The notes beneath the pieces are model-generated. The model saw nothing but the letters and a program-made list of their open reading frames with translations. It was not told the origin of the DNA and made no database searches. The translations under genes and the position numbers were made by a program. This document shows positions 7,259-14,311 of a DNA stretch of 14,311 bases, piece by piece. Numbering within the stretch: the stretch's first letter is position 1; every line of letters begins with the position of its first letter. This stretch comes from an uncultured Bacteroidales bacterium (GTDB taxonomy: Bacteria; Bacteroidota; Bacteroidia; Bacteroidales; Paludibacteraceae). The stretch is taken from the NCBI GenBank assembly GCA_937907165.1, contig CALCUH010000207.1:1-14311 (forward strand). Reading direction: 5' to 3'.

Positions 7259-7894
7259 TTACTTGATGTAGAATGTCAATGCGCCGAAGAGCACACCATT
7301 CTTGTTCTTAGCGTCATATCCGTCGGCTCTCTTATTGTCGAGGAGACCCATGTCATAGCCGAGTGTCAACTTGAAGTTGTCTGTGAAAGCTAAGCCGACG
7401 CCCATGCGAAGACCGAAGTCTAATCTCTCCGCTGCTCCGTCGCCGAAAACGTCAGTTTTCACCTCTTGTCCTAAAACTTCAGTTTTGGCTTTTCCGCCCA
7501 CTCCGATCCCTACATATGGACCGAACTGAGGAATCAAGCCGAAGTCGCCGATGTTGATACGATAGTTCATCGTCACAGGAATCTCCACATAGAACATGTT
7601 CGTTTTGCTTTCGACACCCAATTTCTCGACTTTATTACCTTTCCTTTGGAAAGTGACACCACCTTCTAAGAAGAGATTGTCGACGAACGCATAGTCGAAG
7701 ACAACGCCCGCTTGGATGTTGGCGATGCTCTTCTCCTCGTATACGCCATCCATTTCAGTCGCATCTGTTCTGACGTTTGACAAACCGCCACCGACTGTAA
7801 TACCTACATTGAAATCACCCGCACTCGCTTTTTGTGCGAATGTCATTGTGCTGAAGGCCAAAAGACCTGCTACCGCGAATAAAAATTTTTTCAT
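7259..7894 (-). CDS. Outer-membrane beta-barrel protein (PorT/OmpW-like), 211 aa
   Basis: The best start is the ATG at 7892-7894 (MKKFLFAVAGLL...), because the in-frame codon two positions upstream at 7900 is GTG and adds nothing to the signal peptide. Signal cleavage is expected near TFA|QKA. The mature part alternates hydrophobic and polar residues in amphipathic strands: VGITVGGGLSNV, AGVVFDYAFVDNLFLEGGVTFQRKG, FYVEIPVTMNYRI, PYVGIGVGG, LRMGVGLAF, KLTLGYDMGL. It ends in GALTFYIK, an aromatic C-terminal strand typical of barrels assembled by BamA. It is a paralogue of the next gene upstream (NxGITxGGGL, FQRxG, EIP, VGxGxGGK). Substrate or role is unknown. It has its own promoter and terminator. 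Confidence 0.88.
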   Translation of the reverse strand: MKKFLFAVAGLLAFSTMTFAQKASAGDFNVGITVGGGLSNVRTDATEMDGVYEEKSIANIQAGVVFDYAFVDNLFLEGGVTFQRKGNKVEKLGVESKTNMFYVEIPVTMNYRINIGDFGLIPQFGPYVGIGVGGKAKTEVLGQEVKTDVFGDGAAERLDFGLRMGVGLAFTDNFKLTLGYDMGLLDNKRADGYDAKNKNGVLFGALTFYIK

Positions 7895-7938
7895 ACACAC
7901 TAAATTTATTAAGTAATACTTAAGATTTATAACTAAAC

Positions 7939-7946
7939 CAAATGTA
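7939..7946 (-). promoter_or_regulatory. Promoter -7 box of the 211-aa barrel gene
   Basis: On the minus strand this reads TACATTTG, a perfect TAnnTTTG match, 44 bp ahead of the ATG at 7894. No clear TTTG -33 element is present at 19-21 bp. Confidence 0.5.
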
Positions 7947-8058
7947 GTAAATAAAAATGAGAATTACCTTATGGGAACAACTGTTTGTTGTTGACTTTTG
8001 TTCGTTTTGTTGTTGAAATTGTGCGTTATTAAAAGGAAATCCACTTTTCGTTATATTC

Positions 8059-8090
8059 AAAAAAAATGGGTTCCCGTCATAGAAACCCAT
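8059..8090 (-). terminator. Rho-independent terminator of the 249-aa barrel gene
   Basis: On the minus strand ATGGGTTTC (8082-8090) pairs with GGAACCCAT with one wobble, around a short loop, followed by eight Ts (8059-8066). It begins 22 bp after the stop codon. Confidence 0.85.
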
Positions 8091-8112
8091 TCAAATATAG
8101 TAGATGAATATA

Positions 8113-8862
8113 TTATTTGAGGTAATATGTCAGTGCTCCGTATGCGTTGAAGTTGTGTGCGGTGCAAGACTCTAAGTAATCAATATCTTTGTATAGGTTG
8201 ACAAAACCGCTTTTTATGCCGAAAGATATTCTGAATTTTTGCGATGTGGTGAGGCTAATCCCAGCCTGCCATCCGATGTCGAGTCTCTTTAGTCCGTCCT
8301 CCGCGAATGCGTCGATATCTTCCGATGAGTCGTGGTATCCATCTGACATGTTCGTTCTTTGTGAATTAGCCAATTCATTGTATTCTTTTTGGGTGTAATA
8401 TAATAAGTCGCTACCATAAACGGAGTTCGGCCATATTTTCACGTCGTCTATTTTGGAGTCGAATTTCACTTTTCCGCCAATACCGTATCCGACGTAGATA
8501 CCTGCTTGAATGTTGAAGCTGACATTTTGGGAGGTTGACCCGAAGTTGTAAAGAATCGGGATTTCCAGATAGTTTGTATTCACCTTTTTACTGATTAGGT
8601 CTTGCTCGTATTTTACGCCATTCCTTTGGAAAATCAAACCGCTTTCTATCGAAGAATATAAAAAGAGGTAGTAATCTACTACAACACCTCCATGGAATGT
8701 GCCTACCATTTTCCCCTCGTAAGAGGTGTTTGTTTCTAACATTTTTCCTAATCCTCCGCCGGCTGTGATACCTATGTTGAATTTTTTCTCCTCGTTCACC
8801 TGTGCGAATGTGGTGGATACAAGCGACAAAAGAGCCGCCGTTGCTAGTAAAAGTTTTCTCAT
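8113..8862 (-). CDS. Outer-membrane beta-barrel protein (PorT/OmpW-like), 249 aa
   Basis: The protein has a signal peptide (MRKLLLATAALLSLVSTTFA, about 20 residues) and then barrel-like strands: FNIGITAGGGLGKM, GGVVVDYYLFLYSSIESGL, YLEIPILYNFG, AGIYVGYGIGGKVKF, AGISLTTSQKFRISFGIKSG. The final strand is AYGALTYYLK. It is paralogous to the 211-aa barrel but carries about 40 extra residues rich in Tyr, Asn, Ser and Asp (from SVYGSDLLYY to AFAEDG). These fall where the shorter protein has only KTDVFGDGAAE, so this is probably a long loop, perhaps extracellular. The gene is separated from its paralogue by a terminator and promoter, so it is not a simple operon. The gene to its right is divergent. 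Specific function is unknown. Confidence 0.88.
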   Translation of the reverse strand: MRKLLLATAALLSLVSTTFAQVNEEKKFNIGITAGGGLGKMLETNTSYEGKMVGTFHGGVVVDYYLFLYSSIESGLIFQRNGVKYEQDLISKKVNTNYLEIPILYNFGSTSQNVSFNIQAGIYVGYGIGGKVKFDSKIDDVKIWPNSVYGSDLLYYTQKEYNELANSQRTNMSDGYHDSSEDIDAFAEDGLKRLDIGWQAGISLTTSQKFRISFGIKSGFVNLYKDIDYLESCTAHNFNAYGALTYYLK

Positions 8863-8894
8863 TGGTTGATTTGTTTACTTAAAATTATTTTTTT

Positions 8895-8925
8895 AAAAAT
8901 TACGCTAATTAATGAAAAAAAACAA
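8895..8925 (-). promoter_or_regulatory. Possible promoter of the 249-aa barrel gene
   Basis: On the minus strand TTG at 8923-8925 and TAATTTTT at 8895-8902 (one mismatch from TAnnTTTG) are 20 bp apart, the usual Bacteroidetes spacing, and lie 33 bp ahead of the ATG. The surroundings are A/T runs, so a chance match is possible. Confidence 0.35.
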
Positions 8926-8971
8926 TTCCGTCAAAATTTTCTTTTTTTTTTGAATATTTCTGATAAATGAT

Positions 8972-11900
8972 ATGGAAGCCTTTATTCTCTTCGCATCATT
9001 ATTTGTCGAATATTTTTTTGCTCTGATAATGGATATTTCGCATTTTCGCGTTATGAAAAAACAAAACTTGTCTTTACAGCAATCTCAGGCGTCGGATGAT
9101 TTGGAATCTTTGTGGCGGGACCTTAAAGGAAAGGATCCTATGCGTGTCCGTTACATGCGCTTGGGTAGAATGTTGCAGCGTACGGTCTCGGACTTGAGCG
9201 CTCGTCTTCATGTGGTTTATTCCAATCAGGCTTCTTATATCGATGCGATATGCAAGGAACGGAGCTATCCGCAACGTGGTTCCTTGCAGGTGTTGAGGCG
9301 TCATGTGAATTCTTTGCTGAAGGGCTTTTTCTCCCCTTCTGACGATGACTATCTTTTCGATGTGAAGGCGATGGCTGAGGCGCTTGTCTTCTTCTATCGT
9401 GTGCCGATGCCGACTGGCTTGGTGGCGGCGCTGCCGGACGCTTGGCGTAAGTTGGAGTATGTGCCGGATGTCCGTCGTGATGTCCGCTTCCCTCGTCTGC
9501 GTATGACGGTCACCCGTTGGACTGATTCCCTTCTCTATGGTGAGGTGGAGGATTGGGAGGAGGGCGAGTATGCCGCCGCTTATACGGTGGTTTCGGACTC
9601 GGAGCGGACGGAGCGGGCGACCGAACATCTCTCTGATATCTTCGCTGATCTCGGTTCCTCTCTTTTTGAGGGTGCGCAGGTCAACCTGCTGGATGTCTCC
9701 TTGGAGGAGTGGGGCGGTGAAACGCCTTTGATTGTCCCGGAATTGGTGGTGTTCGAGCCTGATTTCCTCGTCGATATCACCGCCATCACAGGTTGCATCC
9801 AACCTTATGGCACCTCCGCCTTGAACCATCTGCTTCATAAGGTGGAGCAGGCTCCCGCTTCATCTGCTATCATGTTGGGAAACGTGGCGAACCAATTCTT
9901 GGATGATTGTGTGAACCAAACGAAGGAAGCGCCCGCCTCTTATGCGGAGTCCATCCGAAAGGCTTTCGTCTCCGATCCGATACAGTTCTGCGCTTTGGAA
10001 GGCATCGACGCTGAGTTCTTCGCCAAGACGAAAGACCAGTTTGAAAAGATAAATAAATCTGTGACGAATAGTTTCGAGGAGGCTGACATCCGCTTGGGTA
10101 GGGGTGTGGTGCTCGAACCCTCTTTCATCTGCGAGGCGTTGGGTATGCAGGGACGTATGGACTTGCTCTCTTTGGATTATAGTAAAATCGTCGAACTGAA
10201 ATCCGGTAAAGCGGAGGATTTTAACAGGTTGGTGCCGGAGGCGCGCGACGAGCATTTGCTGCAGGTGACGCTCTACTATGAGTTCCTGCATTACAATTTA
10301 GGTTTGGATTATTCGAGTGTAAATAGTTATTTGTTCTATTCGCGCTATCCGCTGATGAAGAATTGCCGCGCTTCGAGAACGAAGGTGCGGGAGGCGTTGC
10401 AACTGCGTAACGATATCGTCGCCAACGAGTGGCGGCTGATGAGTGGCGGCTCCCGTCCGTTGATCGATGAACTTACACCGGGCAATCTGAATGTGAAGAA
10501 CATCTGCGGAAGACTTTGGTCGGATTATATCTTCCCTTCCTTGTCGGCGACGTTGGATCCTTTCCGTCGTGCGGATGATCTGGAACTCGCTTATTTCCAT
10601 ACTTTCCTTCTTTTCGTCGAGAAGGAACTGTTCCTCTCTAAGGTGGGATGTGTCTCCGCCGACCGAAGCAGCGGATTCGCTGATGCGTGGAATCTGCCTG
10701 TCGAGGAGAAAATCCGTTGCGGCAATGTGATTGTGGATCTCTCTATCGATTGCTTTAACGTGATGGATGGTTTGGATATGACGGATAGCTCGGAGTCGGT
10801 GCGTAACATCCGTTTCCGCTGGCAGGCGGACGATGAGAACCTGCCGAACTTCCGTGTGGGCGACCTTGTGATGCTCTATGAACGTAATAGGGAGGAGGAT
10901 GGGGTGACTAATAAGCAGTTGTTCCGTTGCACCATCGAATCGCTCGGAACCGATGAGGTGGTGGTGCGTCTCTCTAATAAGCAGAGAAATCGTGCTGTGT
11001 TCCATCTCGACAGCCATTATGCGATGGAGCATGACACGTTGACTTCCACTTTCTCTGCTATGACACGCTCTTTGCGTGCCTTCTTGGTGGCTCCTAAGGA
11101 TCGACGTGACTTGCTGCTTTGTCGCCGAGAACTTAGATTTTCTCCTAAGAAACCTTTGCCGCGTCCCTCTTTGAAGAGCGAGAAGGTGGACGAAATTGTG
11201 GCGGACGCTTTGCGTGCGGAGGATTTCTATCTTTTGGTCGGTCCTCCGGGAACGGGTAAGACCAATCTCGCCATGCGTACTATGGTGGATAATTTCTTGG
11301 CGGATCCGGAAAAGCGTATCCTTCTGATGGCTTATACGAATAGGGCTGTGGACGAAATCTGCAAGATGTTACAGGCTTATGACCCGGATCTTGATTATAT
11401 ACGAATTGGTAACGAGCTGAACTGCGATCCCGCTTTCCGTCCGCACTTGCTGAAATATCAGATGGTGGAGTGCGGTACGCGTGCCACCGTGATGGCTCGT
11501 CTCGCCCGCTCACGGGTCTATGTCGCCACCGTGGCTTCTATGGATGGTAAGACGTCGCTCTTCGACCTTTTCCGTTTTGATGTGGCCATTATTGATGAGG
11601 CTTCCCAAATCTTGGAACCTCAGATTTTAGGTTTGCTGAGCGCAAGGGGAAGGGATGGTGAACCTGCCATTCGAAAGTTCGTGATGATCGGTGACCATAA
11701 ACAATTGCCGGCTGTCGTCCAACAACCTCGCAGCGAGGCTGAGGTGGAATCTCCGGAATTGCGCTCCGCCTATTTGATGAATTGTGCGGATTCGTTGTTC
11801 GAACGGCTTCACCGCTTTATGGAGGAGAAGAGTGAAGTGGCGCCGGGCTTCTTGGATACGCAGTGGCGTATGCACCCGACTATTTCTTCGTTTGTCAGTC

Positions 11901-12541
11901 GCGCTTTTTATCATAATGCATTGCTGGTTGGCGATAACTTGCACCAGCGCACATTCGCCTTGCCTTTTGCTGATGAGTCCGAGACCCGACAGTTGGCTTG
12001 CTTCCCGAAAGAGACGGAACGGAACGCCGCATCAATCCGTGAGTTTGTCCGCACGGTGAGAATGGGTTTCGTGAATGTGCGGAAAGAATCACGGTCGGAT
12101 AACAATAAGATCAATGCGGAGGAGGCTGAGGTTGTCGCGGAGATGATTCGCTCTATCGCCGAACTCAATGCGGACGACCCTGATTTTAACTTACCTGATA
12201 AGGTGGGCGTTATCGTGCCTTTCCGTAACCAGATAGCCATCGTGCGTAAGCGCTTGCGTGAGTTGGATGTGAAGGGGACGGACGCAATTGTGATTGACAC
12301 GGTGGAAAGGCTGCAGGGCGGACAAAAAGATTACATCATATTTTCCACTACCATTAGTCAATATTATCAGTTAAATGTCCTGAGCGAACCTGTGGAAATC
12401 GAAGGACAGATGGTGGATCGTAAACTCAATGTGGCTATTACCCGCGCGAGAAAGCAGCTCTTTGTCGTGGGCGATGAATATCTGTTGCGCCAATCTGATA
12501 TTTACGGACAGCTGATTGATTATTGCGAAGCTGAGAAATGA
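8972..12541 (+). CDS. Dna2/UPF1-like fusion of RecB-type nuclease and superfamily 1 helicase
   Basis: The open frame encodes up to 1189 residues. A PD-(D/E)xK nuclease core of RecB/Dna2 type shows GRMDLL (D397), VELKSGK (E408, K410) and H428-LLQ431-xxx-Y435. A beta-rich stretch at ~620-690 (FRVGDLVMLYERN, CTIESLG, VVVRLS) resembles the barrel inserted in UPF1-like helicases. The SF1 motifs are complete: Walker A GPPGTGKT 757-764, DEAS 875-878, GDHKQLP 907-913, QWRMHP 964-969, VERLQGGQKD 1111-1120 and NVAITRAR 1153-1160. Both activities should be functional, acting on DNA ends or flaps during repair or replication; that role is inferred from family. No obvious four-cysteine Fe-S cluster is seen. 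The first 27 codons are AT-rich and hydrophobic (MEAFILFASLFVEYFF), unlike the rest. The real start may be ATG 9029 or 9053 (MKKQNLSLQQ). It stands alone and is GC-richer than the ATPase gene. Confidence 0.92.
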   Translation: MEAFILFASLFVEYFFALIMDISHFRVMKKQNLSLQQSQASDDLESLWRDLKGKDPMRVRYMRLGRMLQRTVSDLSARLHVVYSNQASYIDAICKERSYPQRGSLQVLRRHVNSLLKGFFSPSDDDYLFDVKAMAEALVFFYRVPMPTGLVAALPDAWRKLEYVPDVRRDVRFPRLRMTVTRWTDSLLYGEVEDWEEGEYAAAYTVVSDSERTERATEHLSDIFADLGSSLFEGAQVNLLDVSLEEWGGETPLIVPELVVFEPDFLVDITAITGCIQPYGTSALNHLLHKVEQAPASSAIMLGNVANQFLDDCVNQTKEAPASYAESIRKAFVSDPIQFCALEGIDAEFFAKTKDQFEKINKSVTNSFEEADIRLGRGVVLEPSFICEALGMQGRMDLLSLDYSKIVELKSGKAEDFNRLVPEARDEHLLQVTLYYEFLHYNLGLDYSSVNSYLFYSRYPLMKNCRASRTKVREALQLRNDIVANEWRLMSGGSRPLIDELTPGNLNVKNICGRLWSDYIFPSLSATLDPFRRADDLELAYFHTFLLFVEKELFLSKVGCVSADRSSGFADAWNLPVEEKIRCGNVIVDLSIDCFNVMDGLDMTDSSESVRNIRFRWQADDENLPNFRVGDLVMLYERNREEDGVTNKQLFRCTIESLGTDEVVVRLSNKQRNRAVFHLDSHYAMEHDTLTSTFSAMTRSLRAFLVAPKDRRDLLLCRRELRFSPKKPLPRPSLKSEKVDEIVADALRAEDFYLLVGPPGTGKTNLAMRTMVDNFLADPEKRILLMAYTNRAVDEICKMLQAYDPDLDYIRIGNELNCDPAFRPHLLKYQMVECGTRATVMARLARSRVYVATVASMDGKTSLFDLFRFDVAIIDEASQILEPQILGLLSARGRDGEPAIRKFVMIGDHKQLPAVVQQPRSEAEVESPELRSAYLMNCADSLFERLHRFMEEKSEVAPGFLDTQWRMHPTISSFVSRAFYHNALLVGDNLHQRTFALPFADESETRQLACFPKETERNAASIREFVRTVRMGFVNVRKESRSDNNKINAEEAEVVAEMIRSIAELNADDPDFNLPDKVGVIVPFRNQIAIVRKRLRELDVKGTDAIVIDTVERLQGGQKDYIIFSTTISQYYQLNVLSEPVEIEGQMVDRKLNVAITRARKQLFVVGDEYLLRQSDIYGQLIDYCEAEK

Positions 12542-12566
12542 TGGAGAAATGTTGGTGTGTGGCGGA

Positions 12567-12591
12567 TATGGGCGGAATAAAATCGCCCATA
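12567..12591 (+). terminator. Hairpin after the nuclease-helicase gene, possible terminator
   Basis: TATGGGCG at 12567-12574 and CGCCCATA at 12584-12591 form a perfect 8-bp GC-rich stem with a 9-nt loop, 25 bp after the stop codon. There is no immediate T run; the nearest is at about 12616-12621. The terminator role is therefore uncertain. Confidence 0.45.
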
Positions 12592-12667
12592 CGCATGTGG
12601 CCCATTTGAACTACGTTTTTTATAAAAATAATTATTAAAATATATGTATTATTTACACTAATATTAT

Positions 12668-12675
12668 TATATTTG
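12668..12675 (+). promoter_or_regulatory. Promoter -7 box of the repeat-containing secreted protein gene
   Basis: The sequence TATATTTG is a perfect TAnnTTTG match in a very AT-rich stretch, 57 bp ahead of the ATG at 12733. A -33 element is not clear. Confidence 0.5.
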
Positions 12676-12687
12676 TGCCATATTTTC

Positions 12688-12749
12688 AATCTGTTTCGTT
12701 TACGTTCCTTATAGGGAATAAAATTTATTGGCATGAATCTGTTTCGTTT
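12688..12749 (+). repeat. 14-bp direct repeat across the leader and start codon
   Basis: AATCTGTTTCGTTT occurs at 12688-12701 in the untranslated leader and again at 12736-12749, directly after the ATG, 48 bp apart. It may be chance, a small duplication, or a binding site for a regulator acting on the leader. Confidence 0.4.
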
Positions 12750-14311
12750 CGCAATGTTGGCGCCTATTCTGTTTTGTCTCTCGTTCAGAGTTTTCGGCGC
12801 TACGGTTTTAATCAGTTCGGTGATGGCGGATCCCGCCAGTTATGACAATTCTTACGAGTACATCCAGTTCGTCGCATCCGAACGGATTGATTTTTCGGAG
12901 ACCCCCTATACGGTAGTTATTTGTAACAATGGAACCATTCTTCATCCGAAGGGGTGGTTGACGGGTAGTACGTTGACCTATGCGATTCAGTTGGATTCGG
13001 GAGTCGTTGAAGGAGGAGAGACTTTTTATTTGGGCGGACCGGAACCAAAGTTGAACGGTGCGAACAGTGAGGATTTGTCTGTGGAGAATTGGTTTGCCGT
13101 CGATTGTACGGCGCAAGATGGTGCGGGTGGCATCGGTCTGAAGCAACAGTGGCGGATCGGTATGGTGGGAAATGGCGGACCTGCGGCGGACGGAATAGCG
13201 ATTTTTACGGGGTTGGCTTCTGATTTGACCGAAGAGAGTATTCCTTTGGATTGTGTCTTTTATGGCGATGCTGTGGGTGATGCGGCGGCTTATGGCTATC
13301 GATTGCCTGACGGTTCGTTGCTGACTGATTCGTCGGACATCTTCCTCTCTCCGGGGAAGGAGCGTTTGCTGAAGTTTCAAGGTGTTTATGACTATTTGAA
13401 CGACCAATGGATTACGGAGAGAACTGCGGTGTCGAGGGAAATAGGTTCCGTGGATGCCCTTGTGCCGGAGATTCGTCTGGTTCCCTCTGTGTTTGATGTC
13501 CAATCTCATCCGGACGTGTGTGAGATTTGTTTTTCTTGGTGTGATATTTTGCCTGATTCCACTCGCTTTGGTGTCGTTTGGTTTTGCGATGACGGATGGG
13601 AGACTCTGCCCTCTGTTTCTTGTGCGGAAGAGGTTGTGAGCGATGATTCTTTCCATTGCTTGACAGTCACATCCGAGCGTTCTTTCTGTATGGATGAACG
13701 GAGGTTGTCCGACGGATTCGTGCGGATCTTCCCGATGGAGGGTGATGGTTGGGATACGTTAGGTTCTTTCTTGGATTATAACCTCACGGCTTTGCGTAAA
13801 GTCCAAGTGGAGACTCCAAAATTGACGGATTGTATGTCTGATACAACTATTTATCTGCTTCGAAATGAGAAGTTTGTTGAGCTTGATATCCCGGCTCCGA
13901 ATTATTATGATCCTTGTGGAAGGTATGGACTTGTTCGTTCTGATACTATCGATTCTTTCCCTTCGGGAGAATATGAGTTGCGTTTTTCTTTGGTTGATTT
14001 AGATGATATGGTTGTCGTTGATTCGTGTGTTACTCGTTTGTTTGTGGTGGATAGTTCTATCCCAGATACGTTGCCTATCGTTGAGCCCGACACGCTGGTG
14101 GATTTCCCAGACACGCTCCCTCCCGTGGTGGAGCTAGTGGATACGGTTGTGATTATTCCTGATACGTTGCCTATCGTTGAGCCCGACACGCTGGTGGATT
14201 TCCCAGACACGCTCCCTCCCGTGGTGGAGCTAGTGGATACGGTTGTGATTATTCCTGATACGTTGCCTATCGTTGAGCCCGACACGCTGGTGGATTTCCC
14301 AGACACGCTCC
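12733..14311 (+). CDS. Secreted protein with lamin-tail-like N-terminus and Asp/Thr/Pro repeats (C-terminus cut by window edge)
   Basis: The frame is open from ATG 12733 to the right edge, at least 526 codons, with no stop. Residues 1-22 form a signal peptide (MNLFRFAMLAPILFCLSFRV..G). The start of the mature part, ATVLISSVMADPASYDNSYEYIQF, and the following TPYTVVICNNGTI resemble lamin-tail (LTD) domains of exported Bacteroidetes proteins; this is a pattern match, not proof. Residues ~100-440 are rich in Asp, Ser, Cys and aromatic residues and I do not recognise them. From D445 the protein enters perfect 32-residue repeats made of DTL-starting blocks (first block DTLPIVEP). Such acidic, Pro/Thr-rich repeats commonly act as extended stalks between a surface domain and a C-terminal sorting or attachment domain, which would lie outside the window. 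The antisense frames here are shadows. Confidence 0.82.
   Translation, partial: MNLFRFAMLAPILFCLSFRVFGATVLISSVMADPASYDNSYEYIQFVASERIDFSETPYTVVICNNGTILHPKGWLTGSTLTYAIQLDSGVVEGGETFYLGGPEPKLNGANSEDLSVENWFAVDCTAQDGAGGIGLKQQWRIGMVGNGGPAADGIAIFTGLASDLTEESIPLDCVFYGDAVGDAAAYGYRLPDGSLLTDSSDIFLSPGKERLLKFQGVYDYLNDQWITERTAVSREIGSVDALVPEIRLVPSVFDVQSHPDVCEICFSWCDILPDSTRFGVVWFCDDGWETLPSVSCAEEVVSDDSFHCLTVTSERSFCMDERRLSDGFVRIFPMEGDGWDTLGSFLDYNLTALRKVQVETPKLTDCMSDTTIYLLRNEKFVELDIPAPNYYDPCGRYGLVRSDTIDSFPSGEYELRFSLVDLDDMVVVDSCVTRLFVVDSSIPDTLPIVEPDTLVDFPDTLPPVVELVDTVVIIPDTLPIVEPDTLVDFPDTLPPVVELVDTVVIIPDTLPIVEPDTLVDFPDTL
14065..14311 (+). repeat. Perfect 96-bp tandem coding repeats (2.6 units seen, continuing past the edge)
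   Basis: Units start at 14065, 14161 and 14257, each beginning GATACGTTGCCTATCG. The first two are identical at every base and the third is identical as far as the edge. The period of 96 bp equals 32 codons, so gain or loss of units keeps the frame. Each unit holds four blocks of 8, 7, 10 and 7 residues beginning DTL or DTV, pointing to an older short repeat beneath the recent 96-bp expansion. There are no variable spacers, so it is not CRISPR. Confidence 0.95.

Noticed and set aside
7895..7900. Upstream GTG start adding two residues to the 211-aa barrel
   Set aside because: The ATG at 7892-7894 gives a standard MKK signal peptide start; the GTG has no supporting ribosome-binding site.
9074..11032. 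Several long minus-strand frames inside the nuclease-helicase gene (9074-9838, 9860-10291, 10298-11032)
   Set aside because: All lie opposite a gene with complete nuclease and helicase motifs; their composition (Arg/His/Gln-rich) fits antisense reading of GC-richer codons.
12808..13656. Minus-strand open frame of 282 codons
   Set aside because: It is rich in Arg, His and Ile as is typical of antisense frames, has no domain pattern, and overlaps the well-supported secreted protein gene.
13905..14306. Minus-strand open frame with Ser/Thr/Gly repeats
   Set aside because: It is the antisense shadow of the 96-bp repeats in the plus-strand gene that starts at 12733 with a signal peptide and stays in frame through the repeats.
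14065..14311. Possible CRISPR array
   Set aside because: The repeats are contiguous, coding and without unique spacers.

Overview
The window looks like chromosomal DNA of a Bacteroidales member (Bacteroides/Prevotella-like). The reasons are -7 promoter boxes of the TAnnTTTG type, few visible Shine-Dalgarno sequences, a C10 (streptopain-like) cysteine protease fused to BspA-type leucine-rich repeats, small proteins ending in a type A-like Por/T9SS sorting tail, and OmpW/PorT-like outer-membrane barrels. No tRNA, rRNA, CRISPR array or complete insertion sequence was seen.

Left part (1-2312). A minus-strand gene for a small secreted protein with a sorting tail runs off the left edge. A regulatory-looking stretch of about 470 bp follows: a promoter, a terminator hairpin, a nested inverted repeat, and two tandem palindromes over a promoter. 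These precede an AT-rich plus-strand gene for an AAA/DUF4143 ATPase with a PD-(D/E)xK-like C-terminus. Just after it lies the scar of a second copy of the same cassette, with its promoter palindrome joined directly to its last ~85 bp. The scar ends 9 bp from the stop of the next gene.

Middle (2313-8862, all minus strand). A two-gene operon encodes a 154-aa paralogue of the left-edge protein and, overlapping it by 4 bp, a 1394-aa secreted C10 protease/LRR protein with no propeptide between its signal and catalytic domain. Upstream are two paralogous outer-membrane beta-barrel genes, each with its own terminator.

Right part (8972-14311, plus strand). A GC-richer 1.16-kb-scale protein gene encodes a Dna2/UPF1-like fusion of RecB-type nuclease and SF1 helicase (up to 1189 aa). 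The last gene, cut by the right edge, encodes a secreted protein with a possible lamin-tail-like N-terminus that enters perfect 96-bp (32-residue) tandem repeats rich in Asp, Thr, Pro and Val.

The most interesting points are the ATPase cassette with its palindromic control region and deleted sibling copy, the orphaned terminator suggesting this cassette inserted behind the protease operon, and the pairing of a propeptide-less C10 protease with a translationally coupled free-standing sorting-tail protein present in at least two copies.
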